NCBI GenBank assembly: GCA_964552675.1
Contig: CAZKHJ010000030.1
Coordinates: 1 to 30,988, forward strand
Direction of reading: 5' to 3'
DNA: 30,988 nucleotides
Source of the DNA: Sulfurimicrobium sp964552675
GTDB taxonomy: Bacteria > Pseudomonadota > Gammaproteobacteria > Burkholderiales > Sulfuricellaceae
This document shows, piece after piece, positions 8,999-18,471 of the stretch (the stretch's first letter is position 1; each line of letters starts with the position of its first letter). The position numbers and the translations under genes are program-made. A model generated the notes under the pieces. That model ran no database searches. It worked only from the letters and a program-made list of their open reading frames with translations, and had not been told where the DNA came from.

Positions 8999-9976
8999 TT
9001 AGCTCTCCGGCAGATGCTTGAGCGGATCCACCGGCTTGCCCAGGCGCCGGATCTCGAAGTGAAGTTTCACCTGGTCTGCGTCGCTATCCCCCATCTCGGC
9101 AATGCGCTGCCCCTTGAGCACGCTCTGCCCTTCCTTCACCAGAATCTGGCTGTTGTGGGCATAGGCGCTCAGATAAGTCTTGTTGTGCTTGATGATCACC
9201 AGTTTGCCATAGCCGCGCAGGCCGCTGCCGCTGTACACCACCTTGCCCGGCGCTGCGGCCAGCACCGGCTGCCCGGTCTTGCCGGCGATATCCACACCCT
9301 TGAAGCTGCTCCCCTCGCTGAAGGTGGCGATGACCTTGCCCTTTGCCGGCCAGCCCCATTCCGGGTCTTCATCATCGCCTGACGCGGGCTGAAGGGGTTT
9401 CTTCTCCTCGCTGACAGCGGGTGCAACCCTGGCATCGGCAATTTTGGGTTTTTCCTCGATCACTGGCGGTGCTTTGGGCGCCACGATTTCAGGCTTTACT
9501 GCCACTTTGGCGGCATTTTCCGCTTCGACCGAATAAGGAACCTTGCCGGCCTTGGGCTGGGTTTTCACCTGGCTGCCCGATGCGGTCTGGGGAGGCGATT
9601 CACCCGCCACCCGGCTCTCGACTACCGGCGCAACGGTTTTCAGGGGAGCAGTCACCGCGCCGCCTTCCTGCTGGGGAGGCGACAGGCGCAGTTGCTGCCC
9701 GATGCGGATGACATAAGGCGCGCCGATGCCGTTCCACTCGGCCAGTTCCTTGTAATCGAAACCATATTCCAGAGCGATTGCATACAGGGTGTCGCCTTTC
9801 TGCACGCTGTGTGTCTGCGGGCGCCAGTCCGGCTCGCTCGATCTGGCCACGGACCGGGCTGGCTTCTTGGCTGCCGGGGCACGTTCGGAAACGGGTGCCT
9901 GGCGCGGTGTCGAACTGCAGGCGCTGAGTGCCGCCGTCAACAGCACGGACAGAAACAGGGCTCCAGCGCGGCGCAT
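8999..9976 (-). CDS. nlpD: Lipoprotein NlpD, LysM/M23 (LytM) murein hydrolase activator
   Basis: 325 residues from the ATG at 9976, which overlaps the pcm stop as TGATG; a TTG one codon upstream is a less likely start. The signal peptide ends in a lipobox (LSAC, followed by SSTP), so it should be an envelope lipoprotein. A proline/alanine-rich linker flanks a LysM peptidoglycan-binding domain (about 56-100, HSVQKGDTLYAIALEYGF to RIGQQLRL). The C-terminal M23 domain (about 225-325) has KGVDIAG where active enzymes have HxxxD, while YAHN and LHFEIR remain. This resembles E. coli NlpD, a catalytically inactive activator of the amidase AmiC during cell separation. It is the last gene of surE-pcm-nlpD. 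Confidence 0.92.
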   Translation of the reverse strand: MRRAGALFLSVLLTAALSACSSTPRQAPVSERAPAAKKPARSVARSSEPDWRPQTHSVQKGDTLYAIALEYGFDYKELAEWNGIGAPYVIRIGQQLRLSPPQQEGGAVTAPLKTVAPVVESRVAGESPPQTASGSQVKTQPKAGKVPYSVEAENAAKVAVKPEIVAPKAPPVIEEKPKIADARVAPAVSEEKKPLQPASGDDEDPEWGWPAKGKVIATFSEGSSFKGVDIAGKTGQPVLAAAPGKVVYSGSGLRGYGKLVIIKHNKTYLSAYAHNSQILVKEGQSVLKGQRIAEMGDSDADQVKLHFEIRRLGKPVDPLKHLPES

Positions 9977-10635
9977 CAAACGACCCCGCCCAGCAAGGGC
10001 ACGAATTTGACGGCCTCCAGCACCGTTTCGACATATTCCTGCGGGGTGCGCTCAATCAGATGCAGCCGCTGCTGCTCGCCCGAACCGACCGGCATGACCA
10101 GCCTCCCCCCGACCGCCAGTTGTTGCAACAAGGCCTGGGGGATATGGGTGGAAGCAGCGGTCATGATGATGCCGTCGAAGGGCGCGGCTTCCGCGATGCC
10201 GATGCCACCATCGGCGTGACGGGCGCGTACATTGCTGCAATGCGCCTCGCGCAGATGCTTGCGCGCCTTGGCCAGCAGCGGCGCAATCCGCTCCACGGTA
10301 TACACTTCGCGCGCCAGCTTTGACAGCACGGCAGCCTGATAACCACAGCCGGTGCCGATTTCCAGCACCTTGCCCAGCTCCTGCCCATTGCGCAGGATTT
10401 CCGTCATGCGCGCCACGGTGCCGGGATTGGAAATGGTCTGGCCAAAACCGATAGGCAGGGCCGTGTCTTCGTAGGCACGGCTGGACAGCGCATCCTCGAT
10501 AAAGATATGGCGCGGAATGGAACCCATGACGGAAAGCACCACTTCGTCCTTGATCCCCTGGCTGCGCAAACGGTCCACCATGCGCATGCGGGTACGCTGG
10601 GAAGTCATACCGATGCCGCTGATGCGCACATTCAT
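9976..10635 (-). CDS. pcm: Protein-L-isoaspartate O-methyltransferase
   Basis: 219 residues. The enzyme methylates L-isoaspartyl residues in damaged proteins using S-adenosylmethionine, starting their repair. Family landmarks are IPRHIFI, the substrate-binding GQTISNPGTVARM, and the SAM-binding VLEIGTGCGYQAAVLSKL. The ATG at 10635 overlaps the surE stop as ATGA and the 3' end overlaps nlpD, so the three genes are tightly coupled. The seven or so residues before the first family block (MNVRISG) are compatible with this start; a second in-frame ATG at 10608 would shorten it by nine residues. Confidence 0.95.
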   Translation of the reverse strand: MNVRISGIGMTSQRTRMRMVDRLRSQGIKDEVVLSVMGSIPRHIFIEDALSSRAYEDTALPIGFGQTISNPGTVARMTEILRNGQELGKVLEIGTGCGYQAAVLSKLAREVYTVERIAPLLAKARKHLREAHCSNVRARHADGGIGIAEAAPFDGIIMTAASTHIPQALLQQLAVGGRLVMPVGSGEQQRLHLIERTPQEYVETVLEAVKFVPLLGGVV

Positions 10636-11378
10636 GATGCGGCCATCCAGTTCCTGACCGCATCCACCTGTCCATAGTGGGTCAGGTCGATCTGCAAGGG
10701 CGTAATCGACACTACATTGCGCGTCACCGCCTCGAAATCAGTGCCCGCGCCAGCATCCTGGGCCGCGCCCGCAGCGCCCACCCAGTACACCGTCTGACCG
10801 CGCGGGTTCTCTGCCTTGACCACCGCTTCGGCCTTATGGCGCTTGCCCAGGCGGGTGATTTCGCTGCCCCGCAGTGCCGCATAGGGCACATCGGGCACGT
10901 TGACATTGAGCAACGTCGGCTGCGCCAGGGGCTGGTGCTGGAAGCGCTCCACCAGTTCCCGCACCACCCTGGCTGCGGTATCGAAATGGGCGTGGCGGCT
11001 GCTCACCAGCGATACCGCAATGGCCGGCACGCCGAGCAGGAAACCTTCCGTGGCAGCCGCAACGGTACCGGAATATATCGTGTCGTCACCCATGTTGGCA
11101 CCATGGTTGATGCCGGAAATCACCATGTCCGGCAGATGATCCAGCATGCCGGTCACCGCCAGGTGCACGCAGTCGGTTGGCGTGCCATTGACATAATAAA
11201 AGCCGTTGCCGGCCTGCCGCAGCATGAGCGGACGGTCGAGGGTAAGGGAATTGCTGGCACCGCTGCGATCACGCTCCGGCGCCACTACCGTCACCTGGGC
11301 CAGGGGAGAGAGCGCCTCGGCCAGGGCGGCCAGTCCGGGGGCAAAATAGCCATCGTCGTTGCTAAGCAGAATCCGCAT
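10632..11378 (-). CDS. surE: 5'/3'-nucleotidase SurE
   Basis: 248 residues. SurE is a cytoplasmic metal-dependent phosphatase of nucleoside 5'- and 3'-monophosphates, linked to stationary-phase survival. The N-terminal MRILLSNDDG carries the metal-binding Asp pair (Asp8, Asp9); RSGASNSLTL supplies the conserved Ser, and SGINHGANMGDDTIYSGT the conserved Asn and the rest of the active site. Length is normal. It heads surE-pcm-nlpD and is divergent from ppdK, with 124 bases between the two start codons. Confidence 0.96.
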   Translation of the reverse strand: MRILLSNDDGYFAPGLAALAEALSPLAQVTVVAPERDRSGASNSLTLDRPLMLRQAGNGFYYVNGTPTDCVHLAVTGMLDHLPDMVISGINHGANMGDDTIYSGTVAAATEGFLLGVPAIAVSLVSSRHAHFDTAARVVRELVERFQHQPLAQPTLLNVNVPDVPYAALRGSEITRLGKRHKAEAVVKAENPRGQTVYWVGAAGAAQDAGAGTDFEAVTRNVVSITPLQIDLTHYGQVDAVRNWMAAS

Positions 11379-11502
11379 GAATCATTACCAGTGCAAAGGG
11401 ATACGGGAAGCCGGAAAAGTGGACATTTTACGCCAAAACGCGCCTTCTCAAGCGATTCAATAAGGGGTAGAGTGAACCCAATATATTGCGGGAAACGTGA
11501 TC
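11379..11502. promoter_or_regulatory. Divergent intergenic region between surE and ppdK
   Basis: These 124 bases separate the starts of surE (-) and ppdK (+) and must hold both promoters. An AT-rich AATATATTG lies about 20 bases before the ppdK ATG and could be part of a -10 region, but I see no convincing -35/-10 pair on either strand. GCGGGAAA at 11488-11495 is the ppdK ribosome-binding site. Confidence 0.4.
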
Positions 11503-14298
11503 ATGAGCGAAGCCAGAAAATATATCTACGCCTTCGAGGAAGGCGACGGCAAAAACAAGATGCTGCTGGGCGGCAAGGGCGCCAATCTGTGCGAAATGAC
11601 GCAGATCGGCCTGAACGTGCCGCCAGGTTTTGTCATCAGCACCGAAGCCTGCCTCGCCTATCTGGAAAAGAACCAGCTGCCGGACGGCCTGATGGACGGC
11701 ATCAAGGCCCACATGGCGGCACTGGAGCAGAAAACCGGCAAAGGCTTCGGCAGCGGCGACAATCCCCTGCTGGTGTCGGTGCGCTCCGGCTCGGCCATGT
11801 CCATGCCGGGCATGATGGACACCATCCTCAATCTGGGGCTGAATGAAATTTCCCTGCAGGGGCTGGTCACACAGACCGGCAACGCGCGCTTTGCCTGGGA
11901 TGCCTACCGGCGCTTCATCCAGCTGTTCGGGGAAATCGCGCTGGGCATCGGCAGTGAACACTTCCGGGAACGCATGACGGCGCTCAAGCACAAATATGGC
12001 GCCCCGCAGGATGTGGACCTGAGCGCGGAGCATCTCAAGGAGCTGGCCGGCGACTTCCTCGCCATCGTCGCGCGCCACAGCGGCAAGCCCTTCCCGCAGG
12101 ATCCCTACGAGCAGCTGGAAATCGCCGTGGGCGCGGTGTTCCGCTCATGGATGGGCAAGCGCGCAGTGGATTACCGCAAACAGTTCAAGATCACCAGAGA
12201 TCAGGCCAACGGCACCGCCGTCAACATCTGCACCATGGTGTTCGGCAACATGGGCAACGATTCCGCCACCGGCGTGGGCTTCACCCGCAATCCCGGCACC
12301 GGCGAGAACCTGATCTATGGCGAGTACCTCACCAACGCCCAGGGCGAAGACGTGGTGGCCGGCATCCGCACCCCCAAGGCCATCGCCGAAATGGAACAGG
12401 AAATGCCGGAAATCTACCGCCAGCTGATCGTGCTGCACGACCGGCTGGAATCGCACTACAAGGAAGTGCAGGATTTCGAGTTCACCATCGAGAAGAGCGT
12501 GCTCTACTGCCTGCAAACCCGCAACGGCAAGATGAATGCACGCGCCATGGTGCGCAGCTCGGTGGAAATGTTCCATGAAGGGCTGATCAGCAAGGAACGC
12601 GCCCTGCTGCGCGTCGAACCGCAGGTGCTGGAACAGCTGCTGGTGCCGCAACTGTCGCCCAGCTTCAAGGGAAAATCCCTGGCCCAGGGCCTGCCCGCCT
12701 CGCCCGGCGCGGCTTCGGGCAGGATCGTGTTTGACGCCGATACGGCGGAAATTCGCGGCCGCAGCGGTGAGAAAATCATCCTGGTGCGCGAAGAAACCAA
12801 GCCGGAGGACATTCACGGCTTCTTCCAGGCCCAGGGCATTCTCACCAGCCGTGGCGGCAAGACCTCACATGCGGCCGTGGTGGCACGCGGCATGGGCAAG
12901 CCCTGCGTCTCCGGCTGCGAGCAGATCGTGATCAACGATGTGCTGCGCAGCGCGGTGATCGGCGACACCACCCTGCACGAGGGCGACATCATCACCATCG
13001 ACGGCGGCAGCGGCCACGTCTATGCCGGCGAGGTGCCCACCGTGGAAGCCGAATTCTCGCCTGAAATGGCCGTCCTGCTGGGCTGGGCGGACGAGGTGGC
13101 GCGCCTGAAAGTCATGGCCAACGCCGATACCCCGGAATCCGCCGCCAAAGCGCGCGAATTCGGCGCCATGGGGATCGGCCTGTGCCGCACCGAACGCATG
13201 TTCAACGGCACCGACCGTCTGCCCATCGTGCAGGAAATGATCCTGGCGGAAACACCGGAGCAGCGCCAGGCCGCGCTCGACCGCCTGCTGCCGATCCAGC
13301 GTTCCGATTTCAAGGGCATCTTCAAGGCCATGAAGGGCCTGCCGGTAACCATCCGCCTGCTCGACCCGCCGATGCATGAGTTCCTGCCCACCGCGGCCCA
13401 GCTCGAACTGGAAATCGCCCACCTGCACCAGCTGAGCGACACCATCAAGGGGCTGGAAGAGCTGCCGGAAACCCTGAAACTGCTCAATCCCAAGCTCTAC
13501 CAGCAATACGCCGACGGCCTGACCCAGCTGATGGGCGGCCTCACCACCTTCAAGGCATCGCACCTGGAAGAGGATGTGATCAGCAAGAAGGAAAAAATCC
13601 TCAAAAAAGTGCGCTCCCTGGCCGAGGTCAACCCGATGCTGGGGCATCGCGGCGTGCGTCTGGGCATCACCTACCCGGAAATCTACTCGATGCAGATCCA
13701 GGCGATTCTCGAAGCCGCTGCCCTGTGTGCGCGCGAAGGCATCGAAATCCATCCCGAGATCATGGTGCCGCAGGTCGCCACGGTGGAAGAACTGACGCGC
13801 ATCCACAGCTACGTCGAGCGCATCCACAAGGTGGTGGAACTGACCCACGGCATCAACGTGAAATTCAAGTTCGGCTCGATGATGGAAGTGGTGCGCGGCT
13901 GCCTGCGCGCCGGGCGCATGGCGGAAACCGCCGAATTCTTCTCTTTCGGCACCAACGACCTGACCCAGGCCACTTTTTCCTTCAGCCGCGAGGACGCGGA
14001 AAACAAGTTCCTCCCCGCCTACAACGAAACCGGCATCCTGCAGGACAATCCTTTCGAGGTGCTGGACATCAAGGGCGTCGGGCAGCTGATGAAAATGGCG
14101 GTGGACAACGGCCGCAAGACCCGGCCGGAGCTGAAAGTGGGCATCTGCGGCGAGCACGGCGGGCATCCCGGCTCGATCCACTTCTGCCACCACATCGGCC
14201 TGAGCTATGTGTCCTGCTCCGGCCCGCGCGTGCCGATCGCGCGGCTGGCAGCGGCGCAGGCCAAGTTACTGGAGCAGCAGTATCAATGCCCTGAGTAG
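11503..14298 (+). CDS. ppdK: Pyruvate, phosphate dikinase
   Basis: 931 residues. PPDK reversibly interconverts pyruvate, ATP and phosphate with phosphoenolpyruvate, AMP and pyrophosphate in the cytoplasm, serving gluconeogenesis or pyrophosphate-linked glycolysis. The N-terminal ATP-grasp region shows GGKGANLCEMTQIG and VSVRSGSAMSMPGMMDT. The swivelling domain has GGKTSHAAVVARGMGKPCV with catalytic His456, matching His455 of the Clostridium enzyme. The C-terminal PEP/pyruvate barrel has MGIGLCRTERMF, FGTNDLTQATF and catalytic Cys882 in GICGEHGG. The ATG at 11503 has GGGA about 9 bases upstream; a GTG two codons earlier is less likely. Length is near the upper end of the family. The PPDK regulatory kinase/phosphatase is not in the window. 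Confidence 0.97.
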   Translation: MSEARKYIYAFEEGDGKNKMLLGGKGANLCEMTQIGLNVPPGFVISTEACLAYLEKNQLPDGLMDGIKAHMAALEQKTGKGFGSGDNPLLVSVRSGSAMSMPGMMDTILNLGLNEISLQGLVTQTGNARFAWDAYRRFIQLFGEIALGIGSEHFRERMTALKHKYGAPQDVDLSAEHLKELAGDFLAIVARHSGKPFPQDPYEQLEIAVGAVFRSWMGKRAVDYRKQFKITRDQANGTAVNICTMVFGNMGNDSATGVGFTRNPGTGENLIYGEYLTNAQGEDVVAGIRTPKAIAEMEQEMPEIYRQLIVLHDRLESHYKEVQDFEFTIEKSVLYCLQTRNGKMNARAMVRSSVEMFHEGLISKERALLRVEPQVLEQLLVPQLSPSFKGKSLAQGLPASPGAASGRIVFDADTAEIRGRSGEKIILVREETKPEDIHGFFQAQGILTSRGGKTSHAAVVARGMGKPCVSGCEQIVINDVLRSAVIGDTTLHEGDIITIDGGSGHVYAGEVPTVEAEFSPEMAVLLGWADEVARLKVMANADTPESAAKAREFGAMGIGLCRTERMFNGTDRLPIVQEMILAETPEQRQAALDRLLPIQRSDFKGIFKAMKGLPVTIRLLDPPMHEFLPTAAQLELEIAHLHQLSDTIKGLEELPETLKLLNPKLYQQYADGLTQLMGGLTTFKASHLEEDVISKKEKILKKVRSLAEVNPMLGHRGVRLGITYPEIYSMQIQAILEAAALCAREGIEIHPEIMVPQVATVEELTRIHSYVERIHKVVELTHGINVKFKFGSMMEVVRGCLRAGRMAETAEFFSFGTNDLTQATFSFSREDAENKFLPAYNETGILQDNPFEVLDIKGVGQLMKMAVDNGRKTRPELKVGICGEHGGHPGSIHFCHHIGLSYVSCSGPRVPIARLAAAQAKLLEQQYQCPE

Positions 14299-14301
14299 GG
14301 C
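14288..14301 (+). terminator. Possible stem-loop at the ppdK stop codon
   Basis: GCCCT and AGGGC form a 5-bp stem around GAGT, overlapping the ppdK stop codon. Only GTTTG follows, so the U-tract is poor. A second short palindrome (ATCAG-G-CTGAT followed by TTTT) lies at about 14325-14339, across the stop codon of the converging gene. Either could end transcription between the two genes. Confidence 0.3.
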
Positions 14302-14325
14302 GTTTGAACACATTCCAGCCAATTA

Positions 14326-17300
14326 TCAGGCTGATTTTACCAGTGCCTCGAAAGCCTCCAGCACCAGCGCCCGGCTGAACAGATAGCCCTGGTAGGCATG
14401 GCATCCCTGGCTGGCAAGGAACGCCCGCTGCGCCTCGGTTTCCACGCCCTCGGCGATGACTTCCAGCCCGAGACTCTGCGCCAGCGCCACGATGGTGCGG
14501 GCAATCGCGGCATCATTGGGATCGGAAAGCACGTCCTGCACGAAGGAGCGGTCGATCTTCAACTGGTCGAGGGGCAGGCGCTTCAGGTAGGAGAGCGACG
14601 AGTAACCCGTGCCGAAATCGTCCAGCGCAAAACCCACGCCTTCCGCCTTCAGGGCGGCCATCTTGGCGATGATATCTTCCACATTGTCCAGCAGCAGGCT
14701 TTCGGTAAGCTCCAGCTTGAGCTTCTGCGGATTGGCGCCAGTATGCTCCAGCACGGCCATGACCTGATCCACGAAATCCGGCTGGCGGAACTGGCGGGCG
14801 CTGACATTGACCGCCAGGGTAAGCGCGGCCATTTCCGGCTGGCCAGCCCAGGCAACCAGCCGGGCGCAGGCGCTTTCCAGCACCCAGTAGCCGAGCGGCA
14901 GGATCAGCCCGGTTTCCTCCGCCAGGGGAATGAATTCTGCCGGCGCCACCAGGCCATGCCGGGAATGATGCCAACGTACCAGCGCTTCCGCGCCGGTGAT
15001 GCGGCCATCGCCATCCACCTGGGGCTGGTAATGCAGGAAAAACTCATCCTGGCGCAGACCATGGCGCAGGTCTGCTTCCATGGCAGCACGGAAAGTGACT
15101 GCGGCCTGCATGTCCGGATCGAAGAAACGCAGCGTGTTGCGGCCTGCCGCCTTGGCCTGGTACATGGCCAGATCCGCGCGTTTGAGCAAATCGTCCACGG
15201 TTTCACCCTGCTCCCCGAACAGGGTCACGCCGATGCTTGGCGTGCTGTGATGTTCGTGGCTATTCAGCCGGTAGGGCTGGTTGAGCACGGTAATGATTTT
15301 CTCGCCTATGGTTTCGGCCAGGTTGGCTGCCTCCTCCGGGCTTCCGCCCAGGTCTTCGAGCATCACCACGAATTCGTCGCCCCCCAGGCGCGAGACGGTG
15401 TCACCCTCGCGCACGCAGTCGGCAAGGCGCTGGGCAACCTGTTTCAGGAGGATGTCGCCCACATCGTGCCCCAGCGTATCGTTGAGCGTCTTGAAATTAT
15501 CCAGGTCGATAAAAAGCAGGGCGCCATTGAGTTTGCTGCGGGCACTGCTGGCCAGGGCCTGCTGCAGACGGTCCATCAGAAGCCGCCGGTTGGGCCGCTG
15601 GGTAAGCGGGTCGTAAAAGGCCAGCTGCCGGATCTCATCTTCCGCCAGCTTGCGCAGGGTGATGTCATTCAGGGTGGCAGCGTAGTGGGTAACATTCCCG
15701 GCGGCATCCTTTACCGAGGTAATAGTCAGCCATTCCGGATACACCTCGCCGTTCTTGCGCCGGTTCCAGACTTCGCCCTGCCATTTTCCGGTGAGCCGGA
15801 CGTTTTCCCACATTGCGGCATAGAAATCCGCATCGTGATGGCCGGATTTGAGCAGTCCTGGCGTCTGCCCCACGGCTTCCTCGGCGCTATAACCAGTGAT
15901 GTCGGTGAAAGCACGGTTGACGCGCAGTATCACGCTGCTGGCATTAGTGATGAACATGCCTTCCTGCGATTCGAAAGCCGTGGCGGCAATACGCAGATCT
16001 TCCCTGGCCTTCTGCGTCTCGCGCAGATAAAGCAACACCGCCGCCGCAACAATCAGCATGCTGCCGGTTGTCGCCAGCAAAATGAACAGCCAGTACCTTT
16101 CGGTTTTGAGGCGCACCAGCTCGGCCAGTGAACGGGGCACGTGGATATTGATGGCGTTTTCATGCAAAGTCCGGGAAGCCAGCACCACTGGCAGATCGCT
16201 GTCCCCGATCATCACTGCGGCAGGAAAGTGTTCGTCCCGCCAGGGCGTAATCGACAGGGAGCCGAGCACACTGCGCCGGTATTGCAGGCGTCTTTCCTCC
16301 GCAGACAGTGCTGCAGCGGGCGCGCCAGGCAGGGTAAGGAATTCCATTTCCCGGTCGGACGCCAGGACAACGACCCCCTTGGCGTCAGAGATGAAGGCAT
16401 TCGCCTGGCGGGTCCAGTGGGAAAAATTGCTGATATCCAGCTTGACGCCGACGGCGCCAAGAAAGCGCCCGTTTTCAAAAACCGGATGAGAATAAAACAG
16501 TCCGGCTACTTTGGTTACTTTCCCCACGGCATACTGCTGGCCGCGCTGCCCTGCAAGGGCCTGGCGGAAATATTCGCGGTCGGCATAATTCGTCCCCACA
16601 AAGCTGACAGGCAGGTCGGCGTTGCTGGACGCGATGCAGTCGCCCGCCACATTGATGACCCATGCCGCATCGGCGCCGAGGCTGCTGGCAGCCAGTTTGA
16701 GCATGCTGTTGATCTCGCCAAGTGCCGGGTCCCGGGTCCAGCGGAGTTTGCGCTCCTCATGGCCCAGGGCGGGATCGGCAGCATTCGCGCCAAAGCGGCG
16801 CAAGGTCCGGTGAATATCCTCATCGCGGGAAAGCACCAGCGGTATGCCCCTGAGCAGTTTCAGGTTTTCGTCGATATTGCTGGCGATGTTTTCCGCCTGC
16901 AGTTCTGCCTGCTGCGATTCCTGCTGATAAAAATTATTGGCCAGATGGTTGTAGTAATAATCCGAGCTCAGCCAGGCGATCAGGCACCAGCCAAGAATCA
17001 TCATTCCGATCAGCTTGTAGGAGCGGCCAAGCGACAGCAGCGCAGGTTTGCCGACATAAGTGGCGACGATGGTCACCACGATGATCAGGCTGGTCGCAGC
17101 CAGCACGATGGAAGCAAGGAAGGTGGGCGCAATCCCCGGGTCGATGGAGATGCCATCATCGCGAATGAAATAGGCGGCAAACATCGCCGTATAGTGCATG
17201 CCGGATACGGCCAGGCCCATTACCCCGGCACTGGCCATCACCACCCAGGCATTCCAGCGGGCAAGCCACAAGGGCAGGCGGAACTTGATCCACAGGGCAA

Positions 17301-17853
17301 GGGTGGCGAGCACGATGGCAACCAGGATGGACAGCAGAAAAAGCTTGAGGTCATAGCGGATCAGCCCGTTCAGCCGCATGGCCGCCATTCCCGAATAATG
17401 CATGGCACCAATGCCGGCGCCGATAAGCAGCCCTCCCATGGCCAGCTGCCCATGGGAAAGCTCTCTGCGGCTGATGATTTTCATGGCCAGGGTGCTGGCG
17501 AGAATGCCCGGAATTGTCGACAGCAGGGTGAGCGTGGCGCTGTAGCTGGTCGAACAGGGCAGGTTGAAGGCCAGCATACCGACAAAATGCATCGCCCAGA
17601 TTCCGCCCCCCAGGCACAACCCGCCGATACCAACCCACAGGCGCCCTGCCCTCGCCGAGGTCGCGGCCAGAACCAGCTGGGAAACGATCAGGGCCGCGTA
17701 GGAAGCCAGGATCGCGACGAGAACGGAAAGGCTTACCAGCACGGGATCATAGCTCCCCGTGTACAGCACGCTGCTATCGGGAGGCGTTATAACAAGATGA
17801 AGAAAATCCGGCATCTGTGGTCTTAAAAATGGCTCGCTGGGCTGTTGCTGCAT
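14326..17853 (-). CDS. MHYT / Cache-like / PAS / GGDEF / EAL c-di-GMP signalling protein
   Basis: 1175 residues. The N terminus (about 35-270) is an MHYT membrane sensor with the repeated motifs AMHFVGM (87-93), AMHYSGM (150-156) and GMHYTAM (218-224), thought to bind metal and sense small diatomic molecules. A TM segment near 282-297 is followed by a long extracytoplasmic Cache-like sensor (about 300-580) and a TM at about 588-610. PAS spans about 615-735. GGDEF is intact (824-828) with an RxxD inhibitory site (815-818), so cyclase activity is likely. EAL is intact (EAL 956-958, LTES 1049-1052, DDFGTGYSS 1078-1086, EGVET 1135-1139), so phosphodiesterase activity is also likely. The start at 17853 has no clear ribosome-binding site; an ATG at 17814 is an alternative. 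Confidence 0.93.
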   Translation of the reverse strand: MQQQPSEPFLRPQMPDFLHLVITPPDSSVLYTGSYDPVLVSLSVLVAILASYAALIVSQLVLAATSARAGRLWVGIGGLCLGGGIWAMHFVGMLAFNLPCSTSYSATLTLLSTIPGILASTLAMKIISRRELSHGQLAMGGLLIGAGIGAMHYSGMAAMRLNGLIRYDLKLFLLSILVAIVLATLALWIKFRLPLWLARWNAWVVMASAGVMGLAVSGMHYTAMFAAYFIRDDGISIDPGIAPTFLASIVLAATSLIIVVTIVATYVGKPALLSLGRSYKLIGMMILGWCLIAWLSSDYYYNHLANNFYQQESQQAELQAENIASNIDENLKLLRGIPLVLSRDEDIHRTLRRFGANAADPALGHEERKLRWTRDPALGEINSMLKLAASSLGADAAWVINVAGDCIASSNADLPVSFVGTNYADREYFRQALAGQRGQQYAVGKVTKVAGLFYSHPVFENGRFLGAVGVKLDISNFSHWTRQANAFISDAKGVVVLASDREMEFLTLPGAPAAALSAEERRLQYRRSVLGSLSITPWRDEHFPAAVMIGDSDLPVVLASRTLHENAINIHVPRSLAELVRLKTERYWLFILLATTGSMLIVAAAVLLYLRETQKAREDLRIAATAFESQEGMFITNASSVILRVNRAFTDITGYSAEEAVGQTPGLLKSGHHDADFYAAMWENVRLTGKWQGEVWNRRKNGEVYPEWLTITSVKDAAGNVTHYAATLNDITLRKLAEDEIRQLAFYDPLTQRPNRRLLMDRLQQALASSARSKLNGALLFIDLDNFKTLNDTLGHDVGDILLKQVAQRLADCVREGDTVSRLGGDEFVVMLEDLGGSPEEAANLAETIGEKIITVLNQPYRLNSHEHHSTPSIGVTLFGEQGETVDDLLKRADLAMYQAKAAGRNTLRFFDPDMQAAVTFRAAMEADLRHGLRQDEFFLHYQPQVDGDGRITGAEALVRWHHSRHGLVAPAEFIPLAEETGLILPLGYWVLESACARLVAWAGQPEMAALTLAVNVSARQFRQPDFVDQVMAVLEHTGANPQKLKLELTESLLLDNVEDIIAKMAALKAEGVGFALDDFGTGYSSLSYLKRLPLDQLKIDRSFVQDVLSDPNDAAIARTIVALAQSLGLEVIAEGVETEAQRAFLASQGCHAYQGYLFSRALVLEAFEALVKSA

Positions 17854-17931
17854 ACTGCTACCATGGTAACCAAACTAGGGCGGGTTAACAGCAATTTTGC
17901 GTCTGCGCCCTTGTTCCATGGTCAGTATGCC

Positions 17932-18471
17932 CTATTCTTCCACCCCGGCAGCCGTTGCGCCGGGAAACAGCTCCTCGGTAAAGCCGAACTGCCGCAGGTC
18001 GCGGATACGCATCGGATAGAGAATGCCCTGCAGATGATCGCATTCGTGCTGCACCACCCGTGCATGAAAACCCGATGCGGTGCGCTCAATCATCCCGCCT
18101 GCGGGATCGAAACCCCGGTAACGCAGGTGGACATGGCGAGGCACGTTGCCGCGCATGCCCGGCAGGGAAAGGCAGCCCTCCCAGCCTTCTTCCATGTCAT
18201 CGCCGATCGGTTCGAGCACGGGGTTGAGCAGGACGGTAGCAGGTATTTCTTCCGCCTCGGGATAGCGCGGACTTTTAAAGCCACCAAAAATCACCACCTG
18301 CAACCCCACCCCGATCTGCGGCGCAGCCAGTCCGGCACCGTTGAGTGCGGCCATGGTGTCGCGCATGTCGCCGATCAGCGCATGCAATTCGGGCGTAGCA
18401 AAGGCGGTTACCGGCCGAGCCATCTCCAGCAGGCGCGGATCGCCCATTCGGAGAACCGGCTTAATCGGCAC
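17932..18471 (-). CDS. def: Peptide deformylase
   Basis: 179 residues from a GTG at 18471; the frame is open to 18501, but that lies inside the upstream gene and gives a non-family N terminus. The GTG start yields VPIKPVLRMGDPRLL, typical of deformylases, with GGTGG upstream. The enzyme removes the N-formyl group from nascent proteins using a metal held by one Cys and two His. All three signature motifs are present: GAGLAAPQIGVG, EGCLSLPG (Cys100) and QHECDHLQG (His142, Glu143, His146). It overlaps the end of mtnP by about 11 bases and closes the deacetylase-hpt-mtnP-def operon. Many bacteria carry a second def near fmt, so this may be an extra copy. Confidence 0.93.
   Translation of the reverse strand: MPIKPVLRMGDPRLLEMARPVTAFATPELHALIGDMRDTMAALNGAGLAAPQIGVGLQVVIFGGFKSPRYPEAEEIPATVLLNPVLEPIGDDMEEGWEGCLSLPGMRGNVPRHVHLRYRGFDPAGGMIERTASGFHARVVQHECDHLQGILYPMRIRDLRQFGFTEELFPGATAAGVEE

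Noticed and set aside
14398..17826. Two long plus-strand open frames of over 550 codons
   Set aside because: Both are antisense to the GGDEF-EAL gene, whose domains are unambiguous; their predicted proteins match no family.
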